DNA of 64,000 nucleotides. Origin: Saccopteryx bilineata (taxonomy: Eukaryota > Chordata > Mammalia > Chiroptera > Emballonuridae). Both the position numbers and the translations under genes were made by a program. The notes beneath the pieces are model-generated. The model saw only the letters and a list, made by a program, of their open reading frames with translations, was not told the DNA's origin and ran no database searches. Shown one piece after another: positions 21,104 to 33,316 of this stretch (position 1 is the stretch's first letter; the number at the start of each line of letters is the position of its first letter). The stretch spans positions 60,157,809 to 60,221,808 of the forward strand of contig NC_089494.1 of NCBI RefSeq assembly GCF_036850765.1. Direction: 5' to 3'.

Positions 21104-22335
21104 TTAATTCGTCGGGCCTTCAGTCCTGTCTTCCTCCAGCTCTTGGGCTTCCTTTTTAGCTTCCCCATCCTTCACCTCCTGTCGGGAAACCGGGAATTTG
21201 TCCTTGTTGTTCTCCTTTTTCCATTTCATTCGCCTGTTCTGGAACCAGATTTTTACCTGTCTCTCGGTGAGGGCTAGGGCGTGGGAAACCTCGATTCTTC
21301 TCTTTCTGGTCAGATAAGGGTTAAAAAGGAATTCCTTTTCCAACTCTAGGGTTTGGAAACGACTATAGGTTTGTCTCCCTCTTCGTCGACCAGGAGCTGC
21401 TGATTTAAAAATAAAAAAAAAAAAGAGGAAAATAAACGTTTTTTAAAATGTCATGGTGCCTCTGCCGGTTGCTAGAGGTTTCTGGAGTGGGTCTAAGGGA
21501 TGAAATATGCACAACTCTCTTTAGCTCTGATATAAATATATAGATGCGCAGGCAAGAGAGAGAGGGGGGTCTTCACAATTATTCTGCCCCCATCATCTTT
21601 TCGTGGTTTCTACTTTAAGGGGGAAAGTCTGTATTACTTTATGAATAAGAGCCACTGGAGCTACACAAGAAGGAAAAGGAGAGGAAGAGGAAAACGCAGT
21701 TTTAAAGCTAGAACGTGAGATGAAAGCAGATTTCACCCCCTCTCCCCACTTAAAAAAAATAGAAAAACAACTGCATCCCAACCTTGCGGTCTCATCCAGG
21801 GAAACATTTGAGAAGGAGACGAACTCTGATTTAAGTGGTCTGGGTCCTCGCCAATATTACCACTAGACGATTTACAGTCAGGATATTGTACCAGCTCGGC
21901 CTCTTGCTGGGTCGTAAAAATCGGCTGTCTCTGTAAGTTATCGTATCCGTAAAACTTCGCGGGCTCCCCGTGACAGGCAACGCGGCCGCAGGGGGGCGGC
22001 GGAGGCGGGTGCGCAGGAGGAGGGGGCACGGTCTGGTAGGCTGCGGCCGGGCTGGCTCCGCCGGCGTGGAAGTAGTCCTGGCCGGGGCCCGGGCCACCCC
22101 CGCCACCGCACCCCGGCCCGGCGGGCGGTGGCGACGGGTGCGGGTGCGCGTGCGCCTGCGGGGGCGCGTGCGGGAAGCCGGCGGCGCTGTTGCCATAGAG
22201 CTGCAGGGCGGCGGCGTGGCGGCCGCCGACCTCGGGCGAGAAGTGACAGTCGTAGTAAGTGGGATTGATGGCCTCGCCCGCCGCGGCCGCCGCCTTGTAC
22301 TTGGAGTACAGCGGGTTCACGAAGTACGAGCTCAT
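21104..22335 (-). CDS. HOXD8: HOXD8, homeodomain transcription factor (complete, 282 aa)
   Basis: Group 8 Hox factor, nuclear and DNA-binding. Exon 1 is 22335-21783, exon 2 is 21399-21104, and the intron is 383 bp. It starts [20 protein letters not shown], the HOXD8 signature. Poly-Ala and His/Pro-rich tracts follow, and the PBX motif FPWM is at residues 178-181. The homeodomain is residues 189-248 ([11 protein letters not shown]... [15 protein letters not shown]). The tail is acidic and Lys-rich and ends EGPTN. The junction is CAA G/GTTGGG to AAATCAG/CAGCTCC, giving PQAAPGRRR as in other mammals. The donor is non-consensus at +3 to +5. At 282 residues it is slightly shorter than the human protein (290) because of differences in the Ala and Pro/His tracts. 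The CpG-rich promoter extends to about 23.2 kb. Confidence 0.98.
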
Positions 22336-23210
22336 CGGAGCGGCAGCGGCTGCGGCCCGGGGCCGAGATAGGGAGGCCCCGGGCGGGGCGGCGCGGAGCA
22401 GGCAGGGAGCGCGCCTCGGCGCGGCCGCACTGCCGCAGGGACCTCTGGGGCAGCCGCCCGAGCCGCCGGGTTACGTTGCTGCTGCCGTCCGCCCGCCCGC
22501 CCGCGCGTCGCCTCTCAGGCTCGGCTGCCGCGGGCGCTCGGCTACTGGGCACTCATGCCCGGCTCCTGTCTCCGCCGCCTCGGCCTCGCGCCGCCTCCGT
22601 TGCGGGTCGCGGGGCCTCACCCAGTCCCCGCGATCACCGCCCGTCTGGCTTCTCCCAGCGAGCGCCGGCTCGGCCGCAATATAATTGCCGGCGCCCGGGT
22701 GACCTGCCCTGCTGCCTCCACTGTTTCCTCTCAGGCACCAGGCGGCCCTCTGCGCACCGGGACAAGAAAAAAAGTGCACGCGGCCCACGGGGACACTGTT
22801 TGCCTTTGGTTTACAAACCCCCGCTCTGGAGGGAAAAGAAAAAAAAACACCCTCTGCCCGCCGCCACCTCACCTCAACCCCCCCGCGACCCCCTCCCACC
22901 GCTCTCGCCGCCGCCGAGGCTGCCGTCCCCGTGCGCCCCAGCGAGGCATTTTCGCACCACGCCACTGAGCCGAGAGGGAGCGAGATGGCAGCGAGATAAC
23001 CGCGCGGATGGATCCGCGCGGAGGCGCCAACGTTGCTCTCGACGGAACTGCTCACGCTGACCGGGAAATGCCTCCGCCGGCCTTAAAGGGGGCCCGTAAA
23101 GCCGCACTGCCAAGGGCTCGGGTGCCCCTGGGGACCAAAGGAATGTGGGCCGCGGCCATGGGGCGGGGGCGCGGCAGAACCTTACACTTGGGGCGGGGGG
23201 AGGCAGGAAG
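22336..23210 (-). promoter_or_regulatory. HOXD8: HOXD8 5' region, CpG island
   Basis: Dense in CpG and GC immediately upstream of the HOXD8 ATG and merging with the GC-rich exon 1. No E-box/CCAAT pair of the kind seen at D4, D9, D10 and D13 was found. Open frames on both strands are composition artefacts. Confidence 0.6.
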
Positions 23211-24459
23211 GCCACTCCCAGGAGGCTGCAGAGCAAATGACTCTCTCCCCTGGCCCCTGGAGCAGCTCTGCGGAAGTTGGCCGTGGCTTTTGCATCTCTG
23301 GACACGAGGGCGCAGCCCAGGGAAAATGGGCAAGCAGTGTAGACGGACCGGACCGGATTGTGTATTTTGGGTTAGGTCCTAGTTTGATAAAAGGCCACAG
23401 GTGGGCCCCAAACCTGGCATTATCAAAGTGAATCGGAGTTCTTCTTTTCCAGGCGAGCAGACCTTGTGGAAATGAGATGTACATTTACCCTTGACGCACT
23501 GCACGCCTGGCTGAGGCTCCCAGGTTAATTGATATTTAATGGAAATCATGCCCATGAATATAGTTTCCATCATTTCACCCTTGATAGACGTCAGCGCCAG
23601 GCGCAGTGGGGAGGCTGAAGAATGTGGGAAGGGAGGCATTAACATTGCTGAGGGACTAAATGGAAAAGCGGACAGAAATGTTCCAAAGCGGGAAGGAGGA
23701 CACACGCTGGGTTGCATGGTCGTTCCTCCGGCTGGACACGCGGCTCCTGGGTCTCAGCCCAGGTGTGGAATGGACCTGGGCAGGCGGTGGCCCGGGCGGA
23801 GCACGGGGGACCGATGCCTATGAGTTCTCCACCCCTCATCGAGCCTCGGGGCCGGCGTTCAGATCGTGCCGGCTCCAGGCGGCTGCGGGCGGAGCCCATC
23901 TCCGGCTTAACGATTCTAGTTCATCTGCCAAGCATAATTATTGCAGAGGGCAGGCGCCGGGCTTAGCTTTAAAAGTTACTAATTTTTCCAAAAGGGAAGA
24001 AAGAGGAGGCTCATCCTAGCTTGTTAAGTATAAAGAGAAGCGTCCCGAGTCATATGGGCTAGTCGAATGTGAATCGCAAAATATTCCTGATATTTGAAGC
24101 TCGCTCTAAAACTGCTTGACGTTACACCACCTTCTCTGCCCCATATTTCTCTCCCCCCTCTACTCCAGTCTTAATATCCAATAAATTGTGATAGGTTTCT
24201 GTTGAGTGAGTTTTTCCCTCGCCTGCTTGGACTTTTTCGTGCGTTCTTTAGGTGACCGAGCCCTTTCCCTTGGTAGATAATCCATTGTTGTAAGGGCACC
24301 AGGCCCACCGGCCTTGGGAACCAACTTCGAAAACACGCCCCTGAGCCTATCGAGGATGCTCCCGCTAATGCTGAAACACACCACGCAAATCTCTAAAAAT
24401 TCCAGATGGTCCCTAAAGGTGCAGAAGCCCAGTGATTTCAACCCCCGCCTCCCCTCCCC

Positions 24460-24460
<1 letters not shown>

Positions 24461-24494
<34 letters not shown>
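24461..24494. repeat. (AC)17 microsatellite
   Basis: Seventeen perfect AC units between HOXD8 and HOXD9. Confidence 0.97.
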
Positions 24495-24496
<2 letters not shown>

Positions 24497-25492
24497 CTTG
24501 TGAGATGCCCTAGCTTATGAGTGCGATCCTGCGATCCTGAGGTCTGTCCTGGGGAATGAATACCATATTTTGGAAATGGAGAAAATAAGGTAGAGAGGCA
24601 TAACAAGATAATTTCTAAGACTCTTTCCATTGTTTTTTTACAGGGAATGACTAGAAATGGTTAAACGAATTGCTAATAAATCTTCAGAGGATATAGGCAT
24701 GCTTTGGTTTTTAAAGCAGTAGAGTGCAGGAGACTTTTGTTGTGGGGGTGCTGGAGGGCAGGGGTTTGTTTTGTGTGTTTTCTGTCGCTTATCTCCAGGT
24801 AAAACTTCCTTTAAATCCTAAGGCTAACGAACGTATTCTGACAGTTAACGATTTGTATTTTAACCTTGCAAATACCCAATTAAAAGAGTATTGTTTTCAA
24901 CAAAGCCTTGAAACTAACTTTGTAATTGTGTCTTTTTAATTTCACTGTTTTGTATGTGAGCCTTTGTGTGTTTAAACACTCAATGAAACTGGGTTTTGGA
25001 ATGGAATGGGGGGGGGAGAGAAGAGTGAGCCCAGATCTCAACAATGCAAGGCATCTTCTAGAACTGTGTGATTTCTGGGGGTGAAAAATAAACACAAATA
25101 CTACAAAATTCATTTCAAGAAAGCATTACAACACATTTCCTCTTGGAACAAAACACTTAGTTTTTCCTTCAAGCATTTTGTTTATAATCTGAATGGGGGA
25201 AAGAGCACGATTAACTTGGTAAATAAAGATCTATGCTTTTACAACCTTCTGTTTTGATAGAACGCATTAACTTGCCATCCTGCTTATGGTTTCAGCTGTG
25301 CCATAGTTCAGATTTTCTGAAATCCTGACTAAGCCAAAATTTTATCCCTAAAACATGGCTGCAGAATTTAATGGTTCACATTGCTTCTTTTTGTTAAATT
25401 TATCCTAATTTGGAATTAAAAATAAGATTGTAAATATTGTTAATCAAAACCTTCCTTCACCACAATTCCAGCTTTACGAGATCAGAGTGGAG

Positions 25493-25513
25493 CAACGGCG
25501 CCCTCTAGTGGCC
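25493..25513 (-). promoter_or_regulatory. CTCF-like motif between HOXD8 and HOXD9
   Basis: On the minus strand it reads GGCCACTAGAGGGCGCC, a close match to the CTCF core CCASNAGRGGGCRC. It points left, towards HOXD4 and HOXD1. Occupancy is not shown. Confidence 0.6.
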
Positions 25514-27703
25514 ATATGCTATCTCCAGCGACAGAGCTTAACTTCCCTTTATTCAATTCGAACCACTGCCAATCTATATAGTTCTTTAGTTTGACTGGGG
25601 CTTGGATCGCTGAGGCTAATAATACTTCATCCCTTTGATTGTCAACTAATCTGGTGCAGCAATCAGGGGCTCCTAAATGCCAAATATATTTTCTGCTCCT
25701 AAGAGCTTTCAGTAGTGTCTTTCCCAAAAGTTTCCAGCCCTTCTTTTGCCAGACACAGTAGGTTCTCATTTGGTAATCACCCACAATCACAGGTGGGCTA
25801 GATTTAACAAATCACAACTTTCTAAATATCAACTGCAACACGATTTTTTTCCCAGAGAAGCCAGGCACGTCAAAAACTAAGAAAATATGGAAGTTTATTT
25901 TGCTTTTTGTTTCTTTTAAAGCTGTTACTCAGCATTAAATCATGAGTATTTGCTATTTTAATTTTGTGATTTTAATGCTTTGGGCCAATTTCACTGGACA
26001 GTGGAATGGGGGAGAGAAACCAAATTAAAATCTTTTTGCTAGATCTCTGAGTGGTTGTCTGGAAAGGCCTTGTAGGGCCTGTATTCACTGGAACTTGTGT
26101 GCACAATAAATGCGATTTTACATTTATCTCAAAAGTCACAATGAATTGACTAAATATTCTACTTGATTTTTTTAAAGTAAAGACTTTAATCAGCTTAGGT
26201 GTTTAGTTGTTTCCTGCGAGGTTAATATTTTTTCTAATTTTTCAAAAGTGCTTTCCTACAACTCAGCAGTAACTATTATATTGTCTGTAAGAAGATATAA
26301 TTTTCAAAAAAAATATTTTTGCTTCAGATTTTGGAGTGGAGGGCCAGACATTTTTGTAAAAAGGCATTTAAATAACAATTATTCCCCCCACGACCATGTG
26401 GCTGGGACACCCTCGGCCTGAGTAAATGACCCAAGATCACTAACCCACCCCCGAATAAAAGGCGGCTTTAAAAACAAACAAAAAAGAACAAGCTAGTCTG
26501 TGGCCATAGTCAAATATTATAAAGAGCCACCCACCGTAGACTAATTCTAATACCCAGACCATTTTAAAAATCAGAAATACATCATATCCTTCTTCCTAAC
26601 CAGACACCCCCATTTTTATTTTCTAAATTCGTACACTTCCCGAGCCCCTGATTTCTTGGTCCAACACAGTCTTGTTTATACTTTATTGTTCAGATTTTAA
26701 GACCTAGTTTTTGTCTGCATTTTTTCTTTCCTCCTACAAACACAAACATCAAAATGAGACAGTTTCAAAGCGAAGCGCCGGGCCTGTCGTAAACTCATTA
26801 CCTCCAGACGTCTCGCCGGCTCGATGGCTTTATGACACCTTGGCTCTTCCTGTTTTCAAAGGGCCCTAGGTACCGGGCTGGCCGCAGGGGCGGGGGGACG
26901 CGGCACCTTCTGCCGGATCTGGGCCTTGGCTTTCCCTCCCAGCCCCCCTCTGCTTTTCCTTCAAGTCCCTTCTTTCATCAGGAGCCCCCCGAACTCTGCC
27001 CTCGCCCCCTCTTCCGCCCAGCGCAGGCCGCCAGGCGCCGCCGCCCCTCGGGCCTGCAGAGCTGCGCTGCGCCCAAACCCTCACAATGACCTTCATTTTA
27101 GCCCCTGAACGCGGCCCTCAGCGGGCCAGGCTGGGAGCTGAACGCACACAAAACCTGGGTGAGGGGAGAGGGCGGTGGCACGGAGGTAGCTTCGGGAAAG
27201 AACCTTGACCATTTTGATCTCCTGAGGTCACTTTAGGGCTCCGGTGGGGAGGAGCGGGAGCTCCCAGCCGGACCGGCCAGCCCAGGCGACCTGGAGAAGC
27301 TGCTCCGAGGGCACAGTGGCCTTCCCGTTCTGGGTGGTGGGGGTGTCAGTGGCTGGGGCTCCCTGAGTCGGGGTACGTTGTGCCAAAGCCCCAGCGAAGG
27401 GTGCCTTCTGGGGCCCCTCTGCCCTCCGAGCGCCGCTGGGAGGCTGACACTGGGTCCGGGCACGGAGTGCGCGGGGTGCTGGAAGCAAACTGGGGGAGGG
27501 ACGAGCCGCCAAGGCCACCCAGGTGCTGCGCGCCAGGCTGCGTCTGCCACACAAAGGGAGACTCGGGACCTCTCCGAGGGGAAGGCCCTCGGAGTTTTAG
27601 CAATGTAGGGGAGACGTCCCGTGAGGGTGACGTTTTACAGACAGAGAAAGCAAGCACACAGCGTTCAGGACCAGTGTCTGGGATCCATTCGATCAGGTCA
27701 GCA

Positions 27704-27709
27704 TTTATT
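27704..27709 (-). terminator. HOXD9: candidate HOXD9 poly(A) signal
   Basis: AATAAA on the minus strand, 672 bases downstream of the HOXD9 stop. It is the first canonical signal noticed there. Confidence 0.6.
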
Positions 27710-28380
27710 GGTAGGAAGCGGTAACATTTACAACTGGTCCTCGGGCAGGAGCCGGGAGGGCCTACACCCGCGGCTGCCCACGCGAGCCGAGCCCTCCTGG
27801 GGCTCCTCCGGTTCACTGAGAATGACACCCCCAGCCCCAGCCCCAGCGGAGGCCCTGGGCTCCTCTCTCGGCTTCCTTCCAGGCCTCAGCTGAGGGCCCG
27901 TGGGCTCCCTGAGGAAAGGGGGCTTTCATGACCGCTGGGCTACCTGGCTAGGCCTCTCCGGCCTCCACACTGTAGTTGCTCTGCCTTCATTCTCGGAAGT
28001 GGGGCCCGCGTGGCCCCTGCTTGCACAGCGCCAGGGGCTAAACAACAGCACTTTTCAGAAACATGGAGGACATTTACAAAGGAGAGGGCTGCTCAGGCCA
28101 GCGTGCACTCACAAAATACAGCATTTCCTAAGGAACCGACGGGGCAGGAAAGGAAGGGCGAGGGGCAGGACAGAGCCCCAAGCCCCTTGGTTTCTCCAAC
28201 ACATAAGCGAGCAAATACAGAGTCCCCCAAACACCTCACAGACACCAACCACACAGTCACTTCTACCTAAAAAAGGGGTAAAATGTCCGAATCGCTGGAG
28301 AGTTTCTGGAAATCAAGCACCCACAAAGAAAAACCCCGCTGCCTTTGCAGGGCAGAGCGGTCCGCCTGGCGCCTCGCGGG

Positions 28381-29338
28381 TCAGTCCCCTTTGGGGCATT
28401 TTTCCTTGCTCATCTTTTTCATTTTCATCCTACGGTTCTGGAACCAGATTTTGACTTGTCTCTCTGTGAGGTTTAGAATCCTTGCCACCTCGTAGCGCCG
28501 GTCCCGGGTGAGGTACATGTTGAAAAGGAACTCCTTCTCCAACTCCAGCGTCTGGTACTTGGTGTAGGGACAACGCTTTTTCCGGGTGGAGCGCGCGTGG
28601 ATCCAGTTGGCGGCGGGGTTGTCTGTGAAGAGGGGGTTTGGGGAAGGGGACGAGGGGCGGAGGGGAGGGAGAGACGACAGGGTGGGAGAGAGATCGTTAA
28701 ATTAATTTCACCAAGGATGGTCGCTTTTCACAACTTGGGGGAATTATCATAAAATCCTTAATGCCCGCGCTCTGTTTGCCGTACAAGCCGCGCGCCCGGG
28801 GTAGGTGGTTATGGGGAGCTTTTTTATGGATGTGTGTTGCTCGCCTACGCTGGGGTAGCCTGCTAGACGTTTTTATAGGTTAGTAAAACTATCAGTTTTG
28901 CACATTTGAGCCTTACAGGTTTCAGCAATAAATCAGGGGGCAATTTCTTTCGCACTTACTTGGGTCAAGTTGCTGCTGCGGCGGCTGCGGATGCTGCTTC
29001 TCCTCCTCCTTGAGCGGGCAGCCGGGGCTCGGGTGGTCGCCGCAAGCCGAGGGCTCCGACGCGCCGCCCGCCCCGGCCCCGGCCCCGATGCCGGCCCCGG
29101 GCCGGCTTCCCCCGGCCGCCGCCGCCGCCTTGTCCCGCAGGAACGAGTCACACGGGAACTCGGGGTCGCCGCTCCCCTGGGACTCGCGGGCCGCGGAGCA
29201 CTCAGTCTGTTTGGAGGAGGAAGACGAGGAAGTGGAGGAGGAGGTCGTGGCGGCGGCGGCGGGGGTCGGGGCCGCTCCGGTTTCAGGCTTAATCCCGTAG
29301 TGGCGCCTGCTGGGTGGGCCGGCGGGGCCGGGGCCGGG

Positions 29339-29371
<33 letters not shown>

Positions 29372-29725
29372 GCCCGGGAAGCCGGGCAGCGGGTCCATCC
29401 AGGAGCGCATGTACCGGCCGGGCTCGGAGGCGGCGGCCGCCAGGGGCGGCGGGGGCACGTACGGGTGGTAGAGGCCGCTCATCGCCGCCGCCGCCGGGGG
29501 CTGGGCGGGCACCGCGGACCACGAGGCGGGGAACACGGCCGATTTGGGGGCAAAACTACACGAGGCGAACTCGGCGGCGGCGGCGGCCGGGCTGTCGGCC
29601 ACACCTGCGGGCCTGCCCTGCGCTCCGGGCCCGGGCGGCCCGAAGCGCCCGGCGAACGCCTCGTCGCCCTCATGGCCTATGAGCGAGTCCACGTAGTAGT
29701 TGCTGAGGGCGCCGCTGGAGGACAT
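28381..29725 (-). CDS. HOXD9: HOXD9, homeodomain transcription factor (complete, 335 aa)
   Basis: Group 9 (Abd-B class) Hox factor. Exon 1 is 29725-28960 and exon 2 is 28622-28381, with a 337-bp intron. The start is ATG in GCACCATGTCC, giving [20 protein letters not shown]. An upstream in-frame extension begins at a TTG codon, not ATG, so the longer N-terminus annotated in human is not available here. Gly, Ala and Ser tracts fill residues of about 115-230. The junction gives [15 protein letters not shown], with the ANW motif that serves as PBX contact in group 9. The homeodomain is residues 268-327 ([14 protein letters not shown]... [13 protein letters not shown]), and the tail is KEKCPKGD. 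The promoter has two E-box/CCAAT pairs around one CACGTG. Confidence 0.98.
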
Positions 29726-29823
29726 GGTGCGCCGCGCGCTCCCACCCAAGGTTACTCTGCCCGCCGCGGCGCTCCCCGCCGGCGCCCTGGCCGCCGACTA
29801 GTTCGCGGGCTGCAGCCGCCACC

Positions 29824-29859
29824 ATTGGTCGCGCGGCCCACGTGATCATATTTACCAAT
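29824..29859 (-). promoter_or_regulatory. HOXD9: HOXD9 promoter E-box flanked by two CCAAT boxes
   Basis: CACGTG at 29839-29844 has an inverted CCAAT (ATTGG 29824-29828) on one side and CCAAT (29855-29859) on the other. Each is 16 bases away measured C to C, on its own strand. The module lies about 100 bp upstream of the ATG. Confidence 0.6.
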
Positions 29860-30340
29860 ACCGGGAGTAAATCAGTCCGCTAAACTGGGGGCTGCTGTGA
29901 TTAAAAAAAAAAAAATCATCAACAACATAAGCGCCGCAATTAGAGCCCGCGGTCCCGGCCGGTGCGCGGGACTCGGCCCAACCGAGCGCCGCCGGCCGCG
30001 CGGCTGCTGGGACCGCACGCCCGCCCGCGGCCGGAGGAGGCGCTGGGGACTATTTGTCCGGCTCTTCCTCCGTGGTTCAGGCCGGTCCCGGCGCTGCCTG
30101 CCCAGCGCCCGGGCTCCGGGCTCCCAGCCGCGCGTCCCGGGCCCCCTGAGCGCCTGGCCGGACCCCGAGCAGCCGGAGCGCGGGCGGCCGGGCAGCCCCA
30201 GGCGCGCCGGGCCTCGGAGGCGGCCCCCTGGCGCCCGAGGGGAGTTCGTCTCCCTGTGCCTCTCTTCCTCCCCGAACCCCCCTCCCCGCACAGACCCACA
30301 CACGCTCTCACAGCTTGTCGTGTTGTTTAAAACAGGTGGA

Positions 30341-30425
30341 AGACCTCTGTAATGATATTATGCCTTTCAATAAAAATTTTATGAGGTGCATTTGATTATA
30401 GATTAATGTGTCCCTAATAAAACGG
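30341..30425 (-). promoter_or_regulatory. HOXD9: homeodomain-site-rich element upstream of HOXD9
   Basis: An 85-base AT-rich island in GC-rich surroundings, 0.6-0.7 kb upstream of the HOXD9 ATG. It holds many homeodomain-type sites: TAATGA, ATAATAT, CAATAAA, TTTATGAGG, TGATTATA, ATTAATG and AATAAAA. A conserved auto- and cross-regulatory element is known upstream of human HOXD9 (formerly HOX4C), and this is a likely counterpart. Confidence 0.5.
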
Positions 30426-30876
30426 ACGGATGGAGCAGCTCGGAGGGCCTCCTCCCCCACCACACTCCCTCCCGCGCGGCCACACACCCCCGACGTGAGG
30501 CTGAGCGCCCGCCGTGGCGGGACGGCGAGCCGGGGCGGCCCAGCCCGCGGGCTGCGTGCGGCGGCGGCCACGGCCGAGGCTTCCGTCCGCCCTCGGGAGG
30601 GCCGGCAGGGAGGTCGTCGGCACCGCGAGGACAGTGGCGGCCGGGTGCCTTGTCCGCTCCGGGGCTGCTGCACAGGCCCTGGAAGAGAACACGCCACAGG
30701 GCAACACCCAGGCTCGCTCCAGACCTGGCCCCACGTCCCCACTCCCACCTGCCCTGCCTCCGAAAGGCCGCGTCTCCCGAGGCAGGGCCTGTTCTCGGGA
30801 TTCCTCCTCAGAGGCCTCGGCTGAGTGCTGGAGATGGCTTTAAAATGCTCTGGTCCTTGGGCCACTCTCTGACAAA

Positions 30877-30902
30877 TTTTTTTTTTTTTTTTTTTTTTTT
30901 TT
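30877..30902. repeat. (T)26 homopolymer
   Basis: Twenty-six T residues. No SINE body is attached. Confidence 0.9.
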
Positions 30903-31110
30903 GCCTCCAGAGGTAAGGCTAGGCAGCCTTGAATCTGAGGGAGATGCCCATTGTCACTCCCAAATCCATGGTACAAAGCCTCAAAGCCCCGGCTGGGAAC
31001 CGAGACAAAAGCAGCCGGGCGCAGGCGGCGGAGGACAGAGTCCTGGACAAGTTGCCCAGCGCAGCTCTGGGAGGGCTCCCAGCCCACCTCGAGCCCCGGA
31101 AAGGAAGGGA

Positions 31111-31165
31111 TACATGGCTATTTATGGCCTGATGGATTATTTTTGCCATTGGCTTTCTGATATTG
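31111..31165. promoter_or_regulatory. candidate CDX plus PBX-HOX element
   Basis: TTTATGGC at 31121-31128 (complement GCCATAAA, fitting the CDX consensus) is followed one base later by TGATGGAT at 31130-31137, which fits the PBX-HOX half-sites TGATNNAT. An inverted CCAAT (ATTGG) follows. Confidence 0.35.
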
Positions 31166-32576
31166 TTGCAGAGGAGCTGCCTCTGCCTGTAGCACGGTTT
31201 TCCTCCTGGACATGCCCCCCTGTCAACAACTATGGAGCTCCCCACGTCGTTGGGGAGACGGAAAGTTTTAAATTGCCCTCCTCCTGCCCAACCAATGAAG
31301 GTCTGGGGGAAATGGATTCCAGTGTTCCCAGCCTGGCATTCATTCGACCGGCTCTCTCCCACCCCTAGAAATAGCTCTCTTAAAAGGGTTCTGTCTTGAA
31401 ACAGCGGAAGGTTCTTGGTTTGAAGGAGGAAGTTTAAAACTCTGAATAAATGTGGAGTCTGCAAAAGACTTCCTGGAAGAGGGCAGGGCTCTAATGCTTA
31501 GAGCCCCTAAATTGGCTGTTTTTTAGGGGGAAAAAGGGAAGAGATGAAAAGAACGTGTTCTGTGAAGCTCCTTGAAGCTGTTGGAGACCCTTTGAAACTG
31601 CAGCACAACCTGGAGTAACAAATTCTCTGTCAGCAGTTTTCCCCAAGGCCTCTCCTTCCTTCTCCCTGGCAGAACTAAATAAGTCTGCACTCACTTGGGC
31701 TGAGGATCCTCCAATACACGCTGGTGAAAGCCGGAGGTTTCCAAACCATGGCAGCAGCGGAACATTGGACTTAATGAAAAGTCATGTTCATTTGCAAAAT
31801 CTTTCGCCCTTTGTACATTTTCTTGCCTCCCTGATACAGTGTCTGTAACCAGTATTTTGTAATTAAACAGGAGGGAGATTAGGGGGAAAACAATATTTTT
31901 TTCCTTAAAAAAAATTCTTGTGGATCACTAAATTCATGTGGACTGAGTATAAAATCCTTGAACAAGAAAACCAGGACAAAGTGGGATGGGAGAATTCACC
32001 CCTCCTCTGTTTGGCTGTGACCTGGCTGTCTTGTGCTCGGAATGGGAGTGAAATGGGGGAATGGAGGAAAGGGGGGGGGCAAAATTGGATCCTATGCAAT
32101 GCTAAGCTGCTGCTTGTCCTTGTTCCTGCAATGGAGTCCCAGCGGCTTCCAGGTGGGCAAGACTGGTTTCAACCCAGCCCCTCATGATGGCATGCCAGCC
32201 AGAAATGGTCAAGACCCCAGTGAAAGCATTAAAAATAACAACCAAAAACAAAGAGAGAAAGACACATAGGTAGGGAGCTTTAAGGAAAAACCAGCTTGGG
32301 CACAGGCTCGAGCTAGCAGGGAAACTCACACCCATTGTGAATTCAATTCAACCTTTGGGGGGTCAGGGAGAGTAGACTCCTCTTCTTCCCTGTCTATGGA
32401 AACAGCACACGGAGGCTGGATTATCACCATCCCCCCCCCACTGCCAAATTTCAGGACCCTAGGCCTCCTCCAGCTTCTCTCTCCCGTGTCCTTTCCCCTG
32501 TTCTCCATCTTCCCCACCACCACCACCAACTGCTCCAAACAAGCAGTTTAACAGGAAGATCATCTCACCAAAGGCT

Positions 32577-32644
32577 TTTATTTCCACCATAACAAATTTT
32601 CATTTTAGAAAGCAGAGGGAGCAAACTCGTTTCCAGAGTTTATT
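32577..32644 (-). terminator. HOXD10: candidate HOXD10 poly(A) signals
   Basis: Two AATAAA hexamers on the minus strand, at 32644-32639 and 32582-32577, 0.67 and 0.74 kb downstream of the HOXD10 stop. Confidence 0.55.
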
Positions 32645-32865
32645 GCATTATACATGCGACCAGAACATGCACAGAAAGGACAGCTTGCTGTTAGACTCTA
32701 CCAAACCACAGATGCACCACAAGGGAGAGGCAACAAGGCAGAAGTCGTCAATATTCCATCTCACCAAGGACAACTGCTAAATTCATTTGTGAAAAGATAC
32801 ATTGTGATGTGCTTTTTAGTCCCCCTCCCCCCAAAGCTTGTGGGTTTTCTTAATCTTTTTAAAAT

Positions 32866-33136
32866 ATACATATATATATATATGTAATTTAAGTACTTTT
32901 AAGTACTGATGTATTCAAAATGCCATGGGATCATGGACTAACCACACACAGACCTTTTGTGTTAGGAAAACATGAAAAAGTCACATTGCTGGATGGATGA
33001 ATGGATTGATGGATGCTCTACAGTTCCAATAAGTTAAGACCCAAATGAAAATGCGCAGTAATAGTTACCCTGCATTACGATGGAAAAAAATAATAAATTA
33101 CACGTGCTAGTTTTTTTAATATATATATATATATAC
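32866..33136. repeat. two short (AT)n runs
   Basis: Alternating AT tracts at about 32866-32884 and 33118-33135, in the sequence between the HOXD10 stop and its candidate poly(A) signals. Confidence 0.8.
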
Positions 33137-33316
33137 TCATAGGGATTACAGATCACTTGCAGCACGAACAAAATGACCCCAAAGTCACATTCTAGCAGGA
33201 AAACAAAACAAAAAAACAGAGAGCAATGGTTTTGTTTCCGTCTTCCCAGTGCTCCAGCGCTCCGTCCTGGAGCTTGGTGCCCCCTTTCTGATCTTGGCTT
33301 CCCACGGGCCTCGGAC

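Larger units (their letters stand above)
23211..27703. other. HOXD8-HOXD9 intergenic
   Basis: No protein gene is supported. It holds the (AC)17 microsatellite, a CTCF-like motif at 25.5 kb, AT-rich sequence at 24.6-26.8 kb and a GC-rich block at about 26.87-27.55 kb. An antisense lncRNA (HOXD-AS2) is known in this interval in human. I cannot identify its exons here. Confidence 0.5.
30426..32576. other. HOXD9-HOXD10 intergenic
   Basis: GC-rich to about 30.7 kb, then mixed. It includes the T26 run and a candidate HOX/PBX element at 31111-31165. No protein gene is supported. Confidence 0.5.

Noticed and set aside
28970..29845. Long + strand open frame (291 codons) opposite HOXD9 exon 1
   Set aside because: It is an antisense shadow of GC-rich coding DNA: Arg/Gly/Ala-rich with no domain. 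The minus frame encodes HOXD9 with full family match.
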